Source: Streptomyces rhizosphaerihabitans
GTDB lineage: Bacteria > Actinomycetota > Actinomycetes > Streptomycetales > Streptomycetaceae
DNA: 64,000 nucleotides
Assembly: GCF_025399795.1 (NCBI RefSeq)
Contig: NZ_JAODTZ010000002.1
Coordinates: 62,001-126,000 of the forward strand
Direction of reading: 5' to 3'
Shown here one piece after another: positions 52,352 through 61,039 of the stretch (the stretch's first letter is position 1; each line of letters starts with the position of its first letter). A program made the translations under genes and the position numbers. The notes under the pieces were generated by a model, which saw nothing but the letters and a program-made list of their open reading frames with translations, was not told where the DNA came from and did not search any database.

Positions 52352-53727
52352 TGAACGCCTTCCTGAGCGGTTGTGCGCACACGGGCCGAGAGGCCCGACG
52401 GCGGTGCTCCCTGTTCACGCGAAGCCGCGAACGGGGCACCGGCTACCTCGCGGACGACGCCCCAGCCCCCGGCGGCATCCGCCTCCAGCTCAACGCCCTC
52501 CAGGCCCTGTGCCGTCAGGCCTTCGCCGTCCGCCTCGCGGCCATCGCGGTCGGCGCCCCCTTCGCGATGTCGAACGCCACGGACGGCCTCGCCCGCTACG
52601 CCGTCCTGGCCGCGGCCGTCCTCGGCGTCATGGGCTCCTACGCCATGCTCCGGGACTGGGACCGCTTCGGCCCCCGGCTCCTGGCCCACCCGACCCTGAT
52701 GGGCCTCGACCTCACCTTCGGCGCGGTCCTGCTCCTGACCGCGTCCCCGGCCTCCCCCCTCGCCTACGCCACGGTCTGCACCCCGCTCCTCTCGGGCCTG
52801 CTCTACGGCTGGCGCGGCGCGGGCGTCTTCACCGGCTTCCAACTCGTCGTCCTGCTCACGGTGTTCAGGGCCTGGGAGCACCGGCCGGGCGCGGGCGCCA
52901 ACACCCTCCTCATCGCGGGCTTCTGCGTCGGCGCCGGCATCATCGGCGTGACCCTGCGCAATCTGATGTTCCGCTTCGGCACGGCGAGCCAGGCCCTGTC
53001 CGAGGCGACCAGCAGACTCGCCGTCGCGGAGGCGGTGGAGTCCGAACGGGCCCGCCTGGCACGCGAGATGCACGACTCGGTGGCCAAGACGCTGCACGGC
53101 CTCGCACTCGCGGCGGAGGCCCTGGCCGCGTCGGCGGACGGCGCGGACCCGCGGGCGCTCAAACGCCAGGCGACGGTCGTCGCCGACGCGGCGCGCCGCG
53201 CCGCCGCGGAGTCCCGCACGCTCCTGTCGGACCTGCGGCGCCACACTGATCTGACCGCCCCGGACAGCGACCTCCTGCCGGAACTCGGTTCCATGGCAAC
53301 GGACTTCGAGGCTCGAACCGGCCTTCCCACCGCCGTACGACACCGGGGCACGGACCCGGTCCTGCCCTGCAGTGCGGCCCACCACGTCCTCGCGATCGTG
53401 TCCGAGGCCCTGGAGAACGCCCACCGGCACGCGGGCGCCAGCGCGGTGACGGTCGAACTCGACGTGTCGGCACACGGGTTCTCGCTGCGCGTAGGTGACG
53501 ACGGCGTGGGCCTGCCGACGGCCATGACCCCCGCCATGCTCGCCGCCTGGACGAGATCCGGCCATTTCGGCCTGCTCGGCATGACCGAACGGGCCGCCTG
53601 CGTCGGTGGCCTCATCGCCCTGGACCGATCCCCGCAAGGGGGCACCGAGGTCCGGCTGACCTTCCCGCTCCCGTCGGCCGCCCTTCCCTCTCCCCCCACT
53701 CTCCAAGAGGAGGCCGCACATGCCTGA
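52351..53727 (+). CDS. Sensor histidine kinase (NarL/DesK type) of the Tad locus
   Basis: A 458-residue membrane kinase. It has about five membrane helices (55-205), then the HisKA_3 box LAREMHDSVAKTLHGLALA with His241, and a HATPase domain with EALENAHRHAGAS, GDDGVGLP and GHFGLLGMTERA. It has no extracellular domain, so the sensed signal is likely in the membrane. It is coupled to tadC (TGATG) and to the response regulator (8-base overlap), so it probably controls pilus expression. Confidence 0.92.
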   Translation: MNAFLSGCAHTGREARRRCSLFTRSRERGTGYLADDAPAPGGIRLQLNALQALCRQAFAVRLAAIAVGAPFAMSNATDGLARYAVLAAAVLGVMGSYAMLRDWDRFGPRLLAHPTLMGLDLTFGAVLLLTASPASPLAYATVCTPLLSGLLYGWRGAGVFTGFQLVVLLTVFRAWEHRPGAGANTLLIAGFCVGAGIIGVTLRNLMFRFGTASQALSEATSRLAVAEAVESERARLAREMHDSVAKTLHGLALAAEALAASADGADPRALKRQATVVADAARRAAAESRTLLSDLRRHTDLTAPDSDLLPELGSMATDFEARTGLPTAVRHRGTDPVLPCSAAHHVLAIVSEALENAHRHAGASAVTVELDVSAHGFSLRVGDDGVGLPTAMTPAMLAAWTRSGHFGLLGMTERAACVGGLIALDRSPQGGTEVRLTFPLPSAALPSPPTLQEEAAHA

Positions 53728-54451
53728 CCAGGCACTTTCCGGCCCGCCCCTGCGTGTCCTCGTTGCCGACGACAACCCGGTCGTACGGGCCGGCCTGACC
53801 GCGCTGCTGGACGCGCACCCCGACATCGCCGTCGTCGCGGCGGCCCGGGACGGCGCGGAGGCACTGGCGTACGCCGCCCGCCTGATCCCGGACGTGGTCC
53901 TGCTCGACGTGCGCATGCCGGGCACGGACGGCCTCACCGCGCTGCCCGAACTGTGCCGGATCGCCCCGGTGATGATGCTGACGTACAGCCGTGAACCCGA
54001 GGTCGTGGCGGAAGCCCTGCGCAGAGGAGCCTCCGGCTATCTCGTCCATGGCGAGTTCACGGCGGCCGAACTGATCGCCGCCGTTCGGGACGTTCGCCAT
54101 CGACCTCCGACTGTCCCGGATTCAATCGGACTTTCGCACCAACCGCCCTCTTTCTCTTCGCATCTGCAATCAACTGTGGCACAGTCTTCGGAGGTTCGGC
54201 CCGTACCAGCGGCGGGACTTCACCGTCATGCCGTCCATCGGCCCGACTTCGGCCTGAGTTCAAGGGAGGTGGAGGTGATGGACCTCATCGCGGCCGGCAT
54301 GAACAACCGCCAGATCGCCGCCACCTGCTTCATCGCTGAGAAGACCGTCAAGAATCACATCAATCGCATCTTCGCGAAGCTGCACAGTTCTTCGCGCAGC
54401 GAAGCGATCGCCCACTGGCTGGGCACCACCCGCGAGGGGTGGAGCCGATGA
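53720..54451 (+). CDS. LuxR/NarL-type response regulator of the Tad locus
   Basis: A 243-residue regulator. The receiver domain has Asp17-Asp18 and phospho-Asp63 in VVLLDVRMPG, with TYSRE in the Thr position region. A linker of about 60 residues, unusually rich in Ser/His/Pro, leads to the LuxR helix-turn-helix GLSSREVEVMDLIAAGMNNRQIAATCFIAEKTVKNHINRIFAKL. It pairs with the kinase upstream. The likely target is the pilin promoter that follows the terminator at 54462. Confidence 0.94.
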   Translation: MPDQALSGPPLRVLVADDNPVVRAGLTALLDAHPDIAVVAAARDGAEALAYAARLIPDVVLLDVRMPGTDGLTALPELCRIAPVMMLTYSREPEVVAEALRRGASGYLVHGEFTAAELIAAVRDVRHRPPTVPDSIGLSHQPPSFSSHLQSTVAQSSEVRPVPAAGLHRHAVHRPDFGLSSREVEVMDLIAAGMNNRQIAATCFIAEKTVKNHINRIFAKLHSSSRSEAIAHWLGTTREGWSR

Positions 54452-54461
54452 CTCCACAGCC

Positions 54462-54504
54462 GAGAAGTTGGGCCCCTGGGCCCACCCGGAGTAGGCGACT
54501 TCTC
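54462..54504 (+). terminator. Nested hairpin between the regulator and the pilin gene
   Basis: An outer pair GAGAAGT/ACTTCTC (54462-54468, 54498-54504) encloses an inner perfect pair TGGGCCC/GGGCCCA (54469-54475, 54478-54484). It stops or attenuates the long upstream transcript before the abundant pilin. The pilin would need its own start downstream or read-through. Confidence 0.6.
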
Positions 54505-54553
54505 ACGTACGGTGCTCGGGTCGTTAGTGGCGTCGGGTGGGAGGGCAGTCCTG

Positions 54554-54757
54554 ATGAACAGGTTCACCATGTGGACACGAACGGTGATCTCCCGGACGCG
54601 GGGCACGAACCGGGACGCGGGAGCGGGGTTCGTGGAGTACGCGGGCCTGATGATCATCATCGCGGGGATCTTCACCATGATCGATGGCCTGGGGCTGGAC
54701 GGCGCGATCTCGGGAGCGATCATGAACGCGGTCAACAACGTCATCGGCGGAGGCTGA
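54554..54757 (+). CDS. Flp-type class IVb pilin
   Basis: A 67-residue pilin. A basic leader (MNRFTMWTRTVISRTRGTNRDAG) ends at the prepilin site before AGFVEYAGLMIIIAGIF, which carries the conserved Glu (E5-like) and Tyr of Flp pilins. A short C-terminal helix ends AVNNVIGGG. It is the main fibre subunit of the Tad pilus, processed by a TadV-type peptidase that is not in the window. The start ATG at 54554 follows GGGAGGGC. Confidence 0.9.
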   Translation: MNRFTMWTRTVISRTRGTNRDAGAGFVEYAGLMIIIAGIFTMIDGLGLDGAISGAIMNAVNNVIGGG

Positions 54758-55362
54758 CCCACGCGCGTTCGCGCGATGACAGGGGGCAGACCCTCCCCAT
54801 CTACATCTGGCTGACGGGGATTCTGCTCTTCGCCGCGTTCGCCTTCTTCGCCTTCGCCCAAGCAGCGTCCGCCCGGAATGGAGCTCAATCCGCGGCGGAC
54901 GCTTCGGCGTTGGCAGCGGCACAGAATGCTCGGGACGAGTTGATGGACCGTCTGGCCGCCGCTGTCGGCAAGGACGACAACTGGCTGGGCTGGCTGAACG
55001 GCGATCAGGAGGCCGTCGGGGCCGGAGTGGGCGCCGCAGCCCAGCAACTGGCCGCTGCGAACAACTCCAGCCTTCAAGGTGTTCAGTTCGTCACGAGGAA
55101 CGGCTACCCCGGGTACCAGGCCGACATCCTCACGAACTACACCGTCGGCCGCTCCATCATCCCGGGCACCGAGGGCAAACACGCGAAGGCCCATGCCGTC
55201 GCCGTGATTCAGCCGCGCTGCGATTTCGATCCGGCCGCGGATCCGAAGAAGCCCGTCGAACTCGACTGTGGCGGGGAGACCGTGAACATCGACCCCGGAG
55301 ACTTCAACCCGGACGACCTGCCGGACGCGTCGGTGCTGTTCTCCGTGCACCTGGCCGAGTGA
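54754..55362 (+). CDS. TadG-like pilus-associated membrane protein, apparent CTG start
   Basis: About 202 residues. The frame contains RGQTLPIYIWLTGILLFAAFAFFAFAQAASARNGAQSAADASALAAAQ (one helix with the TadG/DUF4190-like pattern), then an extracellular domain of about 150 residues with two Cys. No ATG, GTG or TTG lies in frame between the pilin gene and the helix. The CTG at 54754, which shares its TGA with the pilin stop, fits the place where a start is expected. The sequence after it (THARSRDDRGQT) is a normal cytosolic lead. Confidence 0.75.
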   Translation: MTHARSRDDRGQTLPIYIWLTGILLFAAFAFFAFAQAASARNGAQSAADASALAAAQNARDELMDRLAAAVGKDDNWLGWLNGDQEAVGAGVGAAAQQLAAANNSSLQGVQFVTRNGYPGYQADILTNYTVGRSIIPGTEGKHAKAHAVAVIQPRCDFDPAADPKKPVELDCGGETVNIDPGDFNPDDLPDASVLFSVHLAE

Positions 55363-55377
55363 GAGGAAGCCGTACCG

Positions 55378-55971
55378 ATGGACTTTCGGCACACCAGGAA
55401 GGGCCGTACGGCGCTGAGCTCGGTGGCCATCACGGCTGGGCTGCTCCTCACGGTGGTCGGCTGCGGCGGGGGAGGCGATGGGACGTCCGACAAGGGGGCC
55501 TCGTCACCGTCGACGCCCGTCAAGAGCAGCAGTGGCGGCGGCAAGGAGGAATCTCAGTCACCCGAGGCCGATGCGGTGCTCGCTGAGGTCAAGGGCCAGA
55601 ACGGCTTGGTGCTCGATGTCACCTCTGCCAAGCGCGATGGCGGCGGGTTCGTGACGGTTGAAGGAACGGTCACCAACAACACGGACTCGCTCTGGGTCGC
55701 GGCCGATTGGCGCGGTGACGAGAAGGAGCTGGCGAGAAACGGTGGATCCATCGCCGGCGCCAACTTGATCGACCAGAAGGGCAAGAAGAAGTACCTCATC
55801 CTCCGGGACACCTCGGGCCGCTGTCTGTGCACGCAGTTCACCGGCGGCGTCCGCCAGGGTGCGACCGCCCAATGGTTCGCCCAGTTCCCCGCACCCCCCG
55901 CCGACACCACCGCCGTCGACTTCCAGGTCGGCTCCATGCCCCCCGCCTCCATCGAGATCTCCGAGGGCTGA
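55378..55971 (+). CDS. Lipoprotein of the pilus locus
   Basis: A 197-residue lipoprotein with basic N terminus, helix and lipobox TVVGC, followed by a Gly/Ser-rich linker (about 33-60). A strand-rich domain then carries VTVEGTVTNNTDSLWVAADW, of the kind found in Gram-positive surface lipoproteins. A Cys pair (GRCLC) is near residue 145. GAGAGGAAG precedes the ATG. It is 15 bases after tadG and 3 before the OmpA gene, so it belongs to the same unit. Confidence 0.82.
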   Translation: MDFRHTRKGRTALSSVAITAGLLLTVVGCGGGGDGTSDKGASSPSTPVKSSSGGGKEESQSPEADAVLAEVKGQNGLVLDVTSAKRDGGGFVTVEGTVTNNTDSLWVAADWRGDEKELARNGGSIAGANLIDQKGKKKYLILRDTSGRCLCTQFTGGVRQGATAQWFAQFPAPPADTTAVDFQVGSMPPASIEISEG

Positions 55972-55974
55972 GCC

Positions 55975-56622
55975 ATGGCCCTCCCGCCCCGCGGCGCCGC
56001 GACGACGTTCACGGCCCTCGCCGTGCTGATCACCCTCGGCCTTCCGGGTCCCGCGTACGCGGACGACGGCGACCCCAGCGCCCCGCCCGGCAGCGTCACC
56101 ACTCCTTCGCCCCCCGAAGTCGACGCCACCAGCCCGGGGCTCAAGCTCGCCGACGGGGCGACGCTGGCGCCCGCCAAGGTGCTGGACATCAAGTCGGTCG
56201 TGGAGGACCTCGGAGGTGAGGAGCGCCGGGAGGACACCAACTCGGATGTGACGTTCGCGCTCCAGGCGGAGGTCCTCTTCCCCAAGGACAGCTCGAAGCT
56301 GAACGCGGACTCCCAGTCCCGTATCCAGGCGATCGCGGACGAGATCAAGGCGCAGCACGCGACGACCGTCCGGGTCTTCGGATTCACCGACAACCTCGGC
56401 TCGTACGCGCACGGTCTGACCCTCTCCAAGAACCGCGCGGAACAGGTGCACGACCGGCTGGCCGCCGCGCTCGGCTCCGCGGAGGCGGACATCACCTTCG
56501 AGGTGCGGGGCTACAGCGAGGACTACCCGATCGCCGACAACACCTCGGAACAGGGCCGCCGCAAGAACCGCCGCGTGGAGGTGACCTTCCCGAGGGGCCC
56601 GGCCGGCGGGAACAACGCCTGA
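55975..56622 (+). CDS. Exported OmpA-domain (peptidoglycan-binding) protein
   Basis: A 215-residue exported protein with a signal peptide (ending AYADD) and a linker. The OmpA C-terminal domain has VLFPKDSSKLNADSQSRIQAIADEI, VRVFGFTDNLGSYAHGLTLSKNRAEQVHDRLA and the closing EQGRRKNRRVEVTF. The Asp and Arg that bind diaminopimelate are present. It would hold onto the cell wall. Together with the lipoprotein it may fix the pilus base to peptidoglycan in an organism without an outer membrane. Confidence 0.92.
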   Translation: MALPPRGAATTFTALAVLITLGLPGPAYADDGDPSAPPGSVTTPSPPEVDATSPGLKLADGATLAPAKVLDIKSVVEDLGGEERREDTNSDVTFALQAEVLFPKDSSKLNADSQSRIQAIADEIKAQHATTVRVFGFTDNLGSYAHGLTLSKNRAEQVHDRLAAALGSAEADITFEVRGYSEDYPIADNTSEQGRRKNRRVEVTFPRGPAGGNNA

Positions 56623-56707
56623 CGCGCGCGTCACCTTCTCCGGTGCCCGGCCTCCTGGCAGCATTCCTCCGACGAACGGGTCGCGCACGAGGTCGATGGA
56701 GTCCGCC

Positions 56708-57334
56708 ATGAGGAAAATCGTGTTGATGATGTCGGTGTCGCTCGACGGATTCTTCGAGGGCCCGAACCGCGAGATCGACTGGCACCGGGTCAACTCCGAG
56801 ATGCTCCAGCACTTCAACGAGGAGATCAGGCAGTTCGGCGCCCTGCTGAGCGGGCGGGTGACGCACGAGCTGATGGCCGCGTACTGGCCGACGGCCGACA
56901 AGGACCCGGGGATCGGCCCGGAGATGGCCGAGTTCGCCGCGATCTGGCGGAACATGCCCAAAGTGGTGTTCTCCCGGACGCTCAAGCACGCCGACTGGCA
57001 CACCACGGTCGTACCGGAGGTCGTGCCCGAGGAGATCCGGGCGCTCAAGGCGCAGCCGGGCGGAGACATCGGTCTCGGGGGAGCCGATCTCGCCGCGGAG
57101 TTCCTGCGGCACGACCTCGTGGACCAGTTCAGGCTGTACGTCCACCCCGTGCTGATCGGGCGCGGAAAGCGGCTCTTCCCGGAGTCAGAGGCCCCGACCG
57201 GGCTCCGCCTCATCGAGACGCGGGAGTTCGCCAACGGCGTCGTGCTCCTGCGCTACGCGCTCGACCACGCCGCTGATACCTCCGCCGACACCGGCGCCGG
57301 CACCGCCGGTGCCTCCGGCTCTCATGACACGTAA
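56708..57334 (+). CDS. Dihydrofolate-reductase-like (RibD C-terminal family) protein
   Basis: A 208-residue soluble protein of the DHFR/RibD_C fold. It shows RKIVLMMSVSLDGFFEGPNREIDW, the GRVTHELMAAYWP motif, VFSRTLK and the NADPH-loop GGDIGLGGADLAAEFLR. It is probably an NADPH-dependent reductase whose substrate is unknown; these YyaP/YwjB-type proteins are common in Streptomyces. ATG 56708 is preferred because of GGAG before it; ATG 56696 is in frame. The C-terminal 20 residues are low-complexity Ala/Thr/Gly. Confidence 0.87.
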   Translation: MRKIVLMMSVSLDGFFEGPNREIDWHRVNSEMLQHFNEEIRQFGALLSGRVTHELMAAYWPTADKDPGIGPEMAEFAAIWRNMPKVVFSRTLKHADWHTTVVPEVVPEEIRALKAQPGGDIGLGGADLAAEFLRHDLVDQFRLYVHPVLIGRGKRLFPESEAPTGLRLIETREFANGVVLLRYALDHAADTSADTGAGTAGASGSHDT

Positions 57335-57375
57335 AGCGGTTGTTCATGCCCCGGTGGCCTGGGTAGGAAGGCCGC

Positions 57376-58272
57376 ATGACGTCACTCGGTGTTGTCTTCC
57401 GGCCCCAACTTTCCCCCGAGCGGCTGCGCGCCCTGGCTCGCGAGGCGGAGGAAGCGGGTCTCGAGGAACTGTGGCTGTGGGAGGACTGTTTCCTCGAAGG
57501 GGGCATCTCCGCCGCCGCGGCCGCACTCGCCTGGACCGAGCGCCTGCGGGTGGGAGTGGGACTGCTGCCCGTCCCGCTGCGCAATGTCGCCGTAACCGCG
57601 ATGGAGGCCGCCACCCTGCACCGGCTGTTCCCCGGGCGAGCCGTCCTCGCGGTCGGCCACGGTGTCCAGGAGTGGATGGGACAGGTCGGGGCGCGGGCCG
57701 AGTCGCCCCTGACGTTGCTGCGGGAGCACCTCGACGCGCTGCGCGCCCTGTTGCGCGGCGAGCGCGTGACCACCGACGGGCGGTACGTGAAGCTCGACGG
57801 CGTCGCCCTCGACTGGCCGCCCGCCGAGGCGCCCGAGGTCCTCACCGGTGCCACCGGGCCCCGTACACTCCGCCTCGCCGGTGAGGCCGCCGACGGCACC
57901 GTCCTCACCGCCTCGACCACCGTCGACGGGGTACGGCAGGCACTCCGGCTCATCGAGGAGGGACGGCGGGCGGCCGGACGGACGGCCGGACACCACCGGG
58001 TGGTCGTCTATCTGCGCACCGCCACCGGGGCGGACGCCGCCGCCCGGCTGCGCGCCGAGATCGAGGCCGACGGCGAGGACCCCGTCCCGGAACACGGCGT
58101 CGCGGGCGACGCGGACACCGTCGCCAAGGCCGTCCAGCGGCTCGCGGACGCCGGCGCCGACACGGTGGTCCTCCAGCCCACCGCCGACGAGCCGGACCCC
58201 GAGGGGTTCGTCCGCTTCGCGGCCGAGCAGGTGCGCCCGCTGCTCGCCCAGGACCCGCCCGGTCGGTCATGA
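57376..58272 (+). CDS. LLM-class (luciferase-like) flavin-dependent oxidoreductase
   Basis: A 298-residue TIM-barrel flavoenzyme of the luciferase-like family. It has MTSLGVVFRPQLSPERLRALAREAEEAGLEELWLWEDCF, RLRVGVGLLPVPLRN, RAVLAVGHGVQEWM and VTTDGRYVKLD. It probably uses F420 or FMN, as in mycobacterial reductases. The substrate is unknown. It is a single gene with ATG at 57376, converging with the DinB gene. Confidence 0.92.
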   Translation: MTSLGVVFRPQLSPERLRALAREAEEAGLEELWLWEDCFLEGGISAAAAALAWTERLRVGVGLLPVPLRNVAVTAMEAATLHRLFPGRAVLAVGHGVQEWMGQVGARAESPLTLLREHLDALRALLRGERVTTDGRYVKLDGVALDWPPAEAPEVLTGATGPRTLRLAGEAADGTVLTASTTVDGVRQALRLIEEGRRAAGRTAGHHRVVVYLRTATGADAAARLRAEIEADGEDPVPEHGVAGDADTVAKAVQRLADAGADTVVLQPTADEPDPEGFVRFAAEQVRPLLAQDPPGRS

Positions 58273-58298
58273 CGCAGGAGACCGACTGTCCCGGCCGG

Positions 58299-58811
58299 TC
58301 AGTCAGGCCGGTGATCCCCCGTTCCCCCGTCGATCAGCTCCCGCACGATGTCCATGTGACCCGCGTGCCGTGCCGTCTCCTCGATCATGTGGACCAGCAC
58401 CCAGCGCAACGAGACCGTCCGGCCGTTCCCCGTCGTGCCCACGTCGTCGAGCGTCAGCTCGGTGACGGTCCGGTCGGCGGCGGTGCGGGCGCGGCCGTAG
58501 AACTCGACGATCCGCTCCGTCGTCTCGTCCTGGCCCGCGCTCATGTCCTCGTCGGAGAAGGGGTCGAACCACAGCGGCTCGACCTCGCGGCCGAAGGCCG
58601 AGCAGAACCAGCCGTACTCGACGGACGCGAGGTGTTTCACCAGCCCGAGCAGATTGGTGCCGGACGGGGTCATCACCCGTCTGACCTGTTCGTCGTCCAG
58701 GCCCTGGAGCTTCCACAGCACGACGTCCCGATGCCGGTCGAGACTGGCGTGCAGGGTTTCCTTCTCGCCGCCGGTGTACGGCGTCGGCGTGGTTCCCGGA
58801 TTCGTAGGCAT
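58299..58811 (-). CDS. DinB-family (DUF664) putative metal-dependent enzyme
   Basis: A 170-residue four-helix-bundle protein. The three metal His are visible: VKHLASVEYGWF (His near 58), MIEETARHAGHMDIVRELIDG (two His near 150). The family includes DinB/YfiT proteins and mycothiol-dependent transferases, and the latter is attractive in an actinomycete. The start is ATG at 58811 (MPTNPGTTPTPY). It diverges from the methyltransferase gene. Confidence 0.9.
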   Translation of the reverse strand: MPTNPGTTPTPYTGGEKETLHASLDRHRDVVLWKLQGLDDEQVRRVMTPSGTNLLGLVKHLASVEYGWFCSAFGREVEPLWFDPFSDEDMSAGQDETTERIVEFYGRARTAADRTVTELTLDDVGTTGNGRTVSLRWVLVHMIEETARHAGHMDIVRELIDGGTGDHRPD

Positions 58812-58896
58812 GCCCGGAACGTAGCAGCGGCCACTGACATCACCCGCCCGGGAAATCACATCGCCCCGAGACCGCGTCCGTTGCGAGAATCGCCCC

Positions 58897-59685
58897 ATGA
58901 GCACCGCGCGCACCTTCGAAGACCTCGTCGCCGAAGCCGAGACGGCGTCCGTCGACGGCTGGGACTTCTCCTGGTTCGAGGGCCGGGCCACCGAGGAGCG
59001 GCCCTCGTGGGGGTACGCGCGGGCGATGGGGGAGCGGCTGGCCCGCGCGCGCGGCGCCCTCGACATCCAGACGGGCGGCGGGGAGGTCCTGAACTCCGCC
59101 CCGAAGCTGCCCGCGCTCACCGTCGCCACCGAGGGCTGGCCGCCGAACGTCGCGAAGGCCACCGCCCTGCTCCACCCCCGGGGCGCCGTGGTGGTCGCCT
59201 GCCCGGAGGACGCGCCGCTGCCGTTCGCGGCCGGGGCCTTCGACCTGGTCACCAGTCGGCACCCGGTGGCGACGTACTGGGACGAGATCGCTCGCGTGCT
59301 GTGCCCCGGCGGCGCCTATTTCTCCCAGCAGGTCGGTCCCGCGAGCGTCTTCGAGCTCGTCGAGTACTTCCTCGGCCCGCAGCCTGAGGAGGTCAGGAAC
59401 GGCCGCGACCCGGGCCTCGCCCGCGCCGCCGCCGAGGCCGCCGGGCTCGACGTCGTCGATCTGCGCTCGGAGCGGCTGCGCATGGAGTTCCACGACGTCG
59501 GCGCCGTCGTCCACTTCCTGCGCAAGGTGATCTGGATGGTCCCGGGCTTCACCGTCGACGCCTACCGGCAAAGGCTCCGCGCCCTGCACGAACAGATCGA
59601 GACGCAGGGCCCGTTCGTCGCACACAGCGCCCGGTTCCTGATCGAGGCACGCAAGCCCCGGGGGACCGCAGATCCGCAGGACTAG
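58897..59685 (+). CDS. SAM-dependent methyltransferase
   Basis: A 262-residue class I methyltransferase. Motif I is ALDIQTGGGEVL (about 50-61), followed by a LPFAAGAFDLVTSRHPV motif and ARVLCPGGAYFSQQVGP. The C-terminal part (MEFHDVGAVVHFLRKVIWMVPGF) is typical of a Streptomyces family of small-molecule methyltransferases. The substrate is unknown. The last codons (KPRGTADPQD) lie inside a direct repeat that recurs 42 bases later. Confidence 0.9.
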   Translation: MSTARTFEDLVAEAETASVDGWDFSWFEGRATEERPSWGYARAMGERLARARGALDIQTGGGEVLNSAPKLPALTVATEGWPPNVAKATALLHPRGAVVVACPEDAPLPFAAGAFDLVTSRHPVATYWDEIARVLCPGGAYFSQQVGPASVFELVEYFLGPQPEEVRNGRDPGLARAAAEAAGLDVVDLRSERLRMEFHDVGAVVHFLRKVIWMVPGFTVDAYRQRLRALHEQIETQGPFVAHSARFLIEARKPRGTADPQD

Positions 59686-59889
59686 CTACCACACAGGCCC
59701 CGGGGGACCGCAGACCCGCAGGCCCAGCCACCGCGCGAGCGTCCCGCGACCACGCCGCGGGCCTGCTGTCGGTCCTACGACTCCGCGACCACGCCCGCGG
59801 TCCGCCGTCAGCCACACGACCCCGCGGCCAGGCAAGCGGCCCCACCGTCACCCACGCACCCCTGCCGTCGCAGACGCACCCCTGCCGTC
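59655..59889. repeat. GC-rich repeat field after the methyltransferase gene
   Basis: A 26-base unit GCCCCGGGGGACCGCAG(A)... occurs at 59655-59680 and 59697-59722 with one change; the first copy codes for the end of the methyltransferase. Further right, ACGCACCCCTGCCGTC occurs at 59854 and 59874 (20-base period), the last copy touching the stop of the AlkZ-like gene. Between them are several GACCACGC-type partial copies. No gene or clear terminator was found in 59686-59887. Confidence 0.65.
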
Positions 59890-61039
59890 ACGCATGCGGC
59901 CCCGACGTCACTTTCCCCACCACCAACTCCGGTGTCGCCTCCAGGATTTCGCCCACCCGTTCCGCCTGTCGTGCCAACTCCCTCTCCTGTGCCGCTGTCA
60001 GCCGTACCAGCGGGTCCACGGTGACCGTCGTGCGGCGTCCGCTGCGCCGCTGGTGCCAGACCCCGGACACCACGCCGTCGACGAGCAGCACCGGATGGTT
60101 CCCCGCCTGGCCGCCGGCCAGCGCCCGCTCGTAGGCGGCCCCGGGGAACAGCAGTTCACGCGGCCGGCAGCCGATGCCGTACGCGTCGAAGTACGGCAAC
60201 AGCCGGACTCCGCGCGCCGGTTCACCCGGGAAGTCGGTGTCGCCCGCCGCCACCCACGCCGGTCCGCCCGCGAAGTCGACCTCTTCGATCACCCCGGCGT
60301 CGGCCAGCGCGGCGAACAGGTCGCGGGCCCAGCCCCGGGGAGCCGCCGCCCACTGGGCGAAGTGCGCTGCCGTCGCCGGACCGTAGGCGCGCAGATGCCG
60401 GCGTACGAGCAGGGAGAGTGCCTCGTCGGCGGCCATCGGCCGGAAGTGCGGAGGCCGGGTGTACGTCACCTTGCGCCCCCGGTTGGGGCCGAGGCACAGG
60501 ACGCCCCGCTGGCCCGCCCGGTGCATCACCTGCCGCCACCGCGGCCACATCCCCTGGAACGCGGGCATCACCAGGTCCCCGGCCCACGTTCCGGTGCGCG
60601 CCACTACCGCCTCGCTCAGCTCGTCGATGGTCAGCGAGGTGCCGGCCAGGGCGTCGGCGATCGCGGCGACGACCTCGTCGGCCTGCGCCGCGGTCATCCG
60701 CGCATCTTGCGCGAAGGGGCTCGGACCGGTCGGAATCGCCGTCAAAGCGGCGGTCCAGAAGGAGAGCCCGGTGGCCGACAGCAGATGAAGGGTGCCGCGC
60801 GGGCCGTACGTCTTCACCAGCGAGCGCTCCTCCCACAGTGCCGCGCGGACGTCCGCCCGGGTCACGCCCTCGGCCCGTACGCCCACCGACACCTCTGCCG
60901 CCGACAGCACCTGCGCGTGGGCGCCGAGCATCGCGCCGACCACCTCGGCGACCGGTGTCCCGGCCCGCGCGGGAACGGACAGGAACTGCCGTTCCAGGCG
61001 CCGGGCGCTCGCCTCGTCCCATGTGATCCTCAAGGTCAT
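59888..61039 (-). CDS. Winged-helix AlkZ/YcaQ-like DNA-binding protein
   Basis: A 383-residue protein of the HTH_42 (YcaQ/AlkZ-like) superfamily. Motifs include ALWEERSLVKTYGPRGTLHLL, the RHLRAYGPATAAHFAQWAA segment, LLPYFDAYGIGCRPRELL and VLLVDGVVSGVWHQRR. AlkZ proteins are DNA glycosylases that unhook interstrand crosslinks and often protect producers of DNA-damaging antibiotics. The catalytic Gln-x-Gln/Asp of true AlkZ is not obvious here, so activity is uncertain. The start is ATG at 61039. Confidence 0.85.
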   Translation of the reverse strand: MTLRITWDEASARRLERQFLSVPARAGTPVAEVVGAMLGAHAQVLSAAEVSVGVRAEGVTRADVRAALWEERSLVKTYGPRGTLHLLSATGLSFWTAALTAIPTGPSPFAQDARMTAAQADEVVAAIADALAGTSLTIDELSEAVVARTGTWAGDLVMPAFQGMWPRWRQVMHRAGQRGVLCLGPNRGRKVTYTRPPHFRPMAADEALSLLVRRHLRAYGPATAAHFAQWAAAPRGWARDLFAALADAGVIEEVDFAGGPAWVAAGDTDFPGEPARGVRLLPYFDAYGIGCRPRELLFPGAAYERALAGGQAGNHPVLLVDGVVSGVWHQRRSGRRTTVTVDPLVRLTAAQERELARQAERVGEILEATPELVVGKVTSGPHA

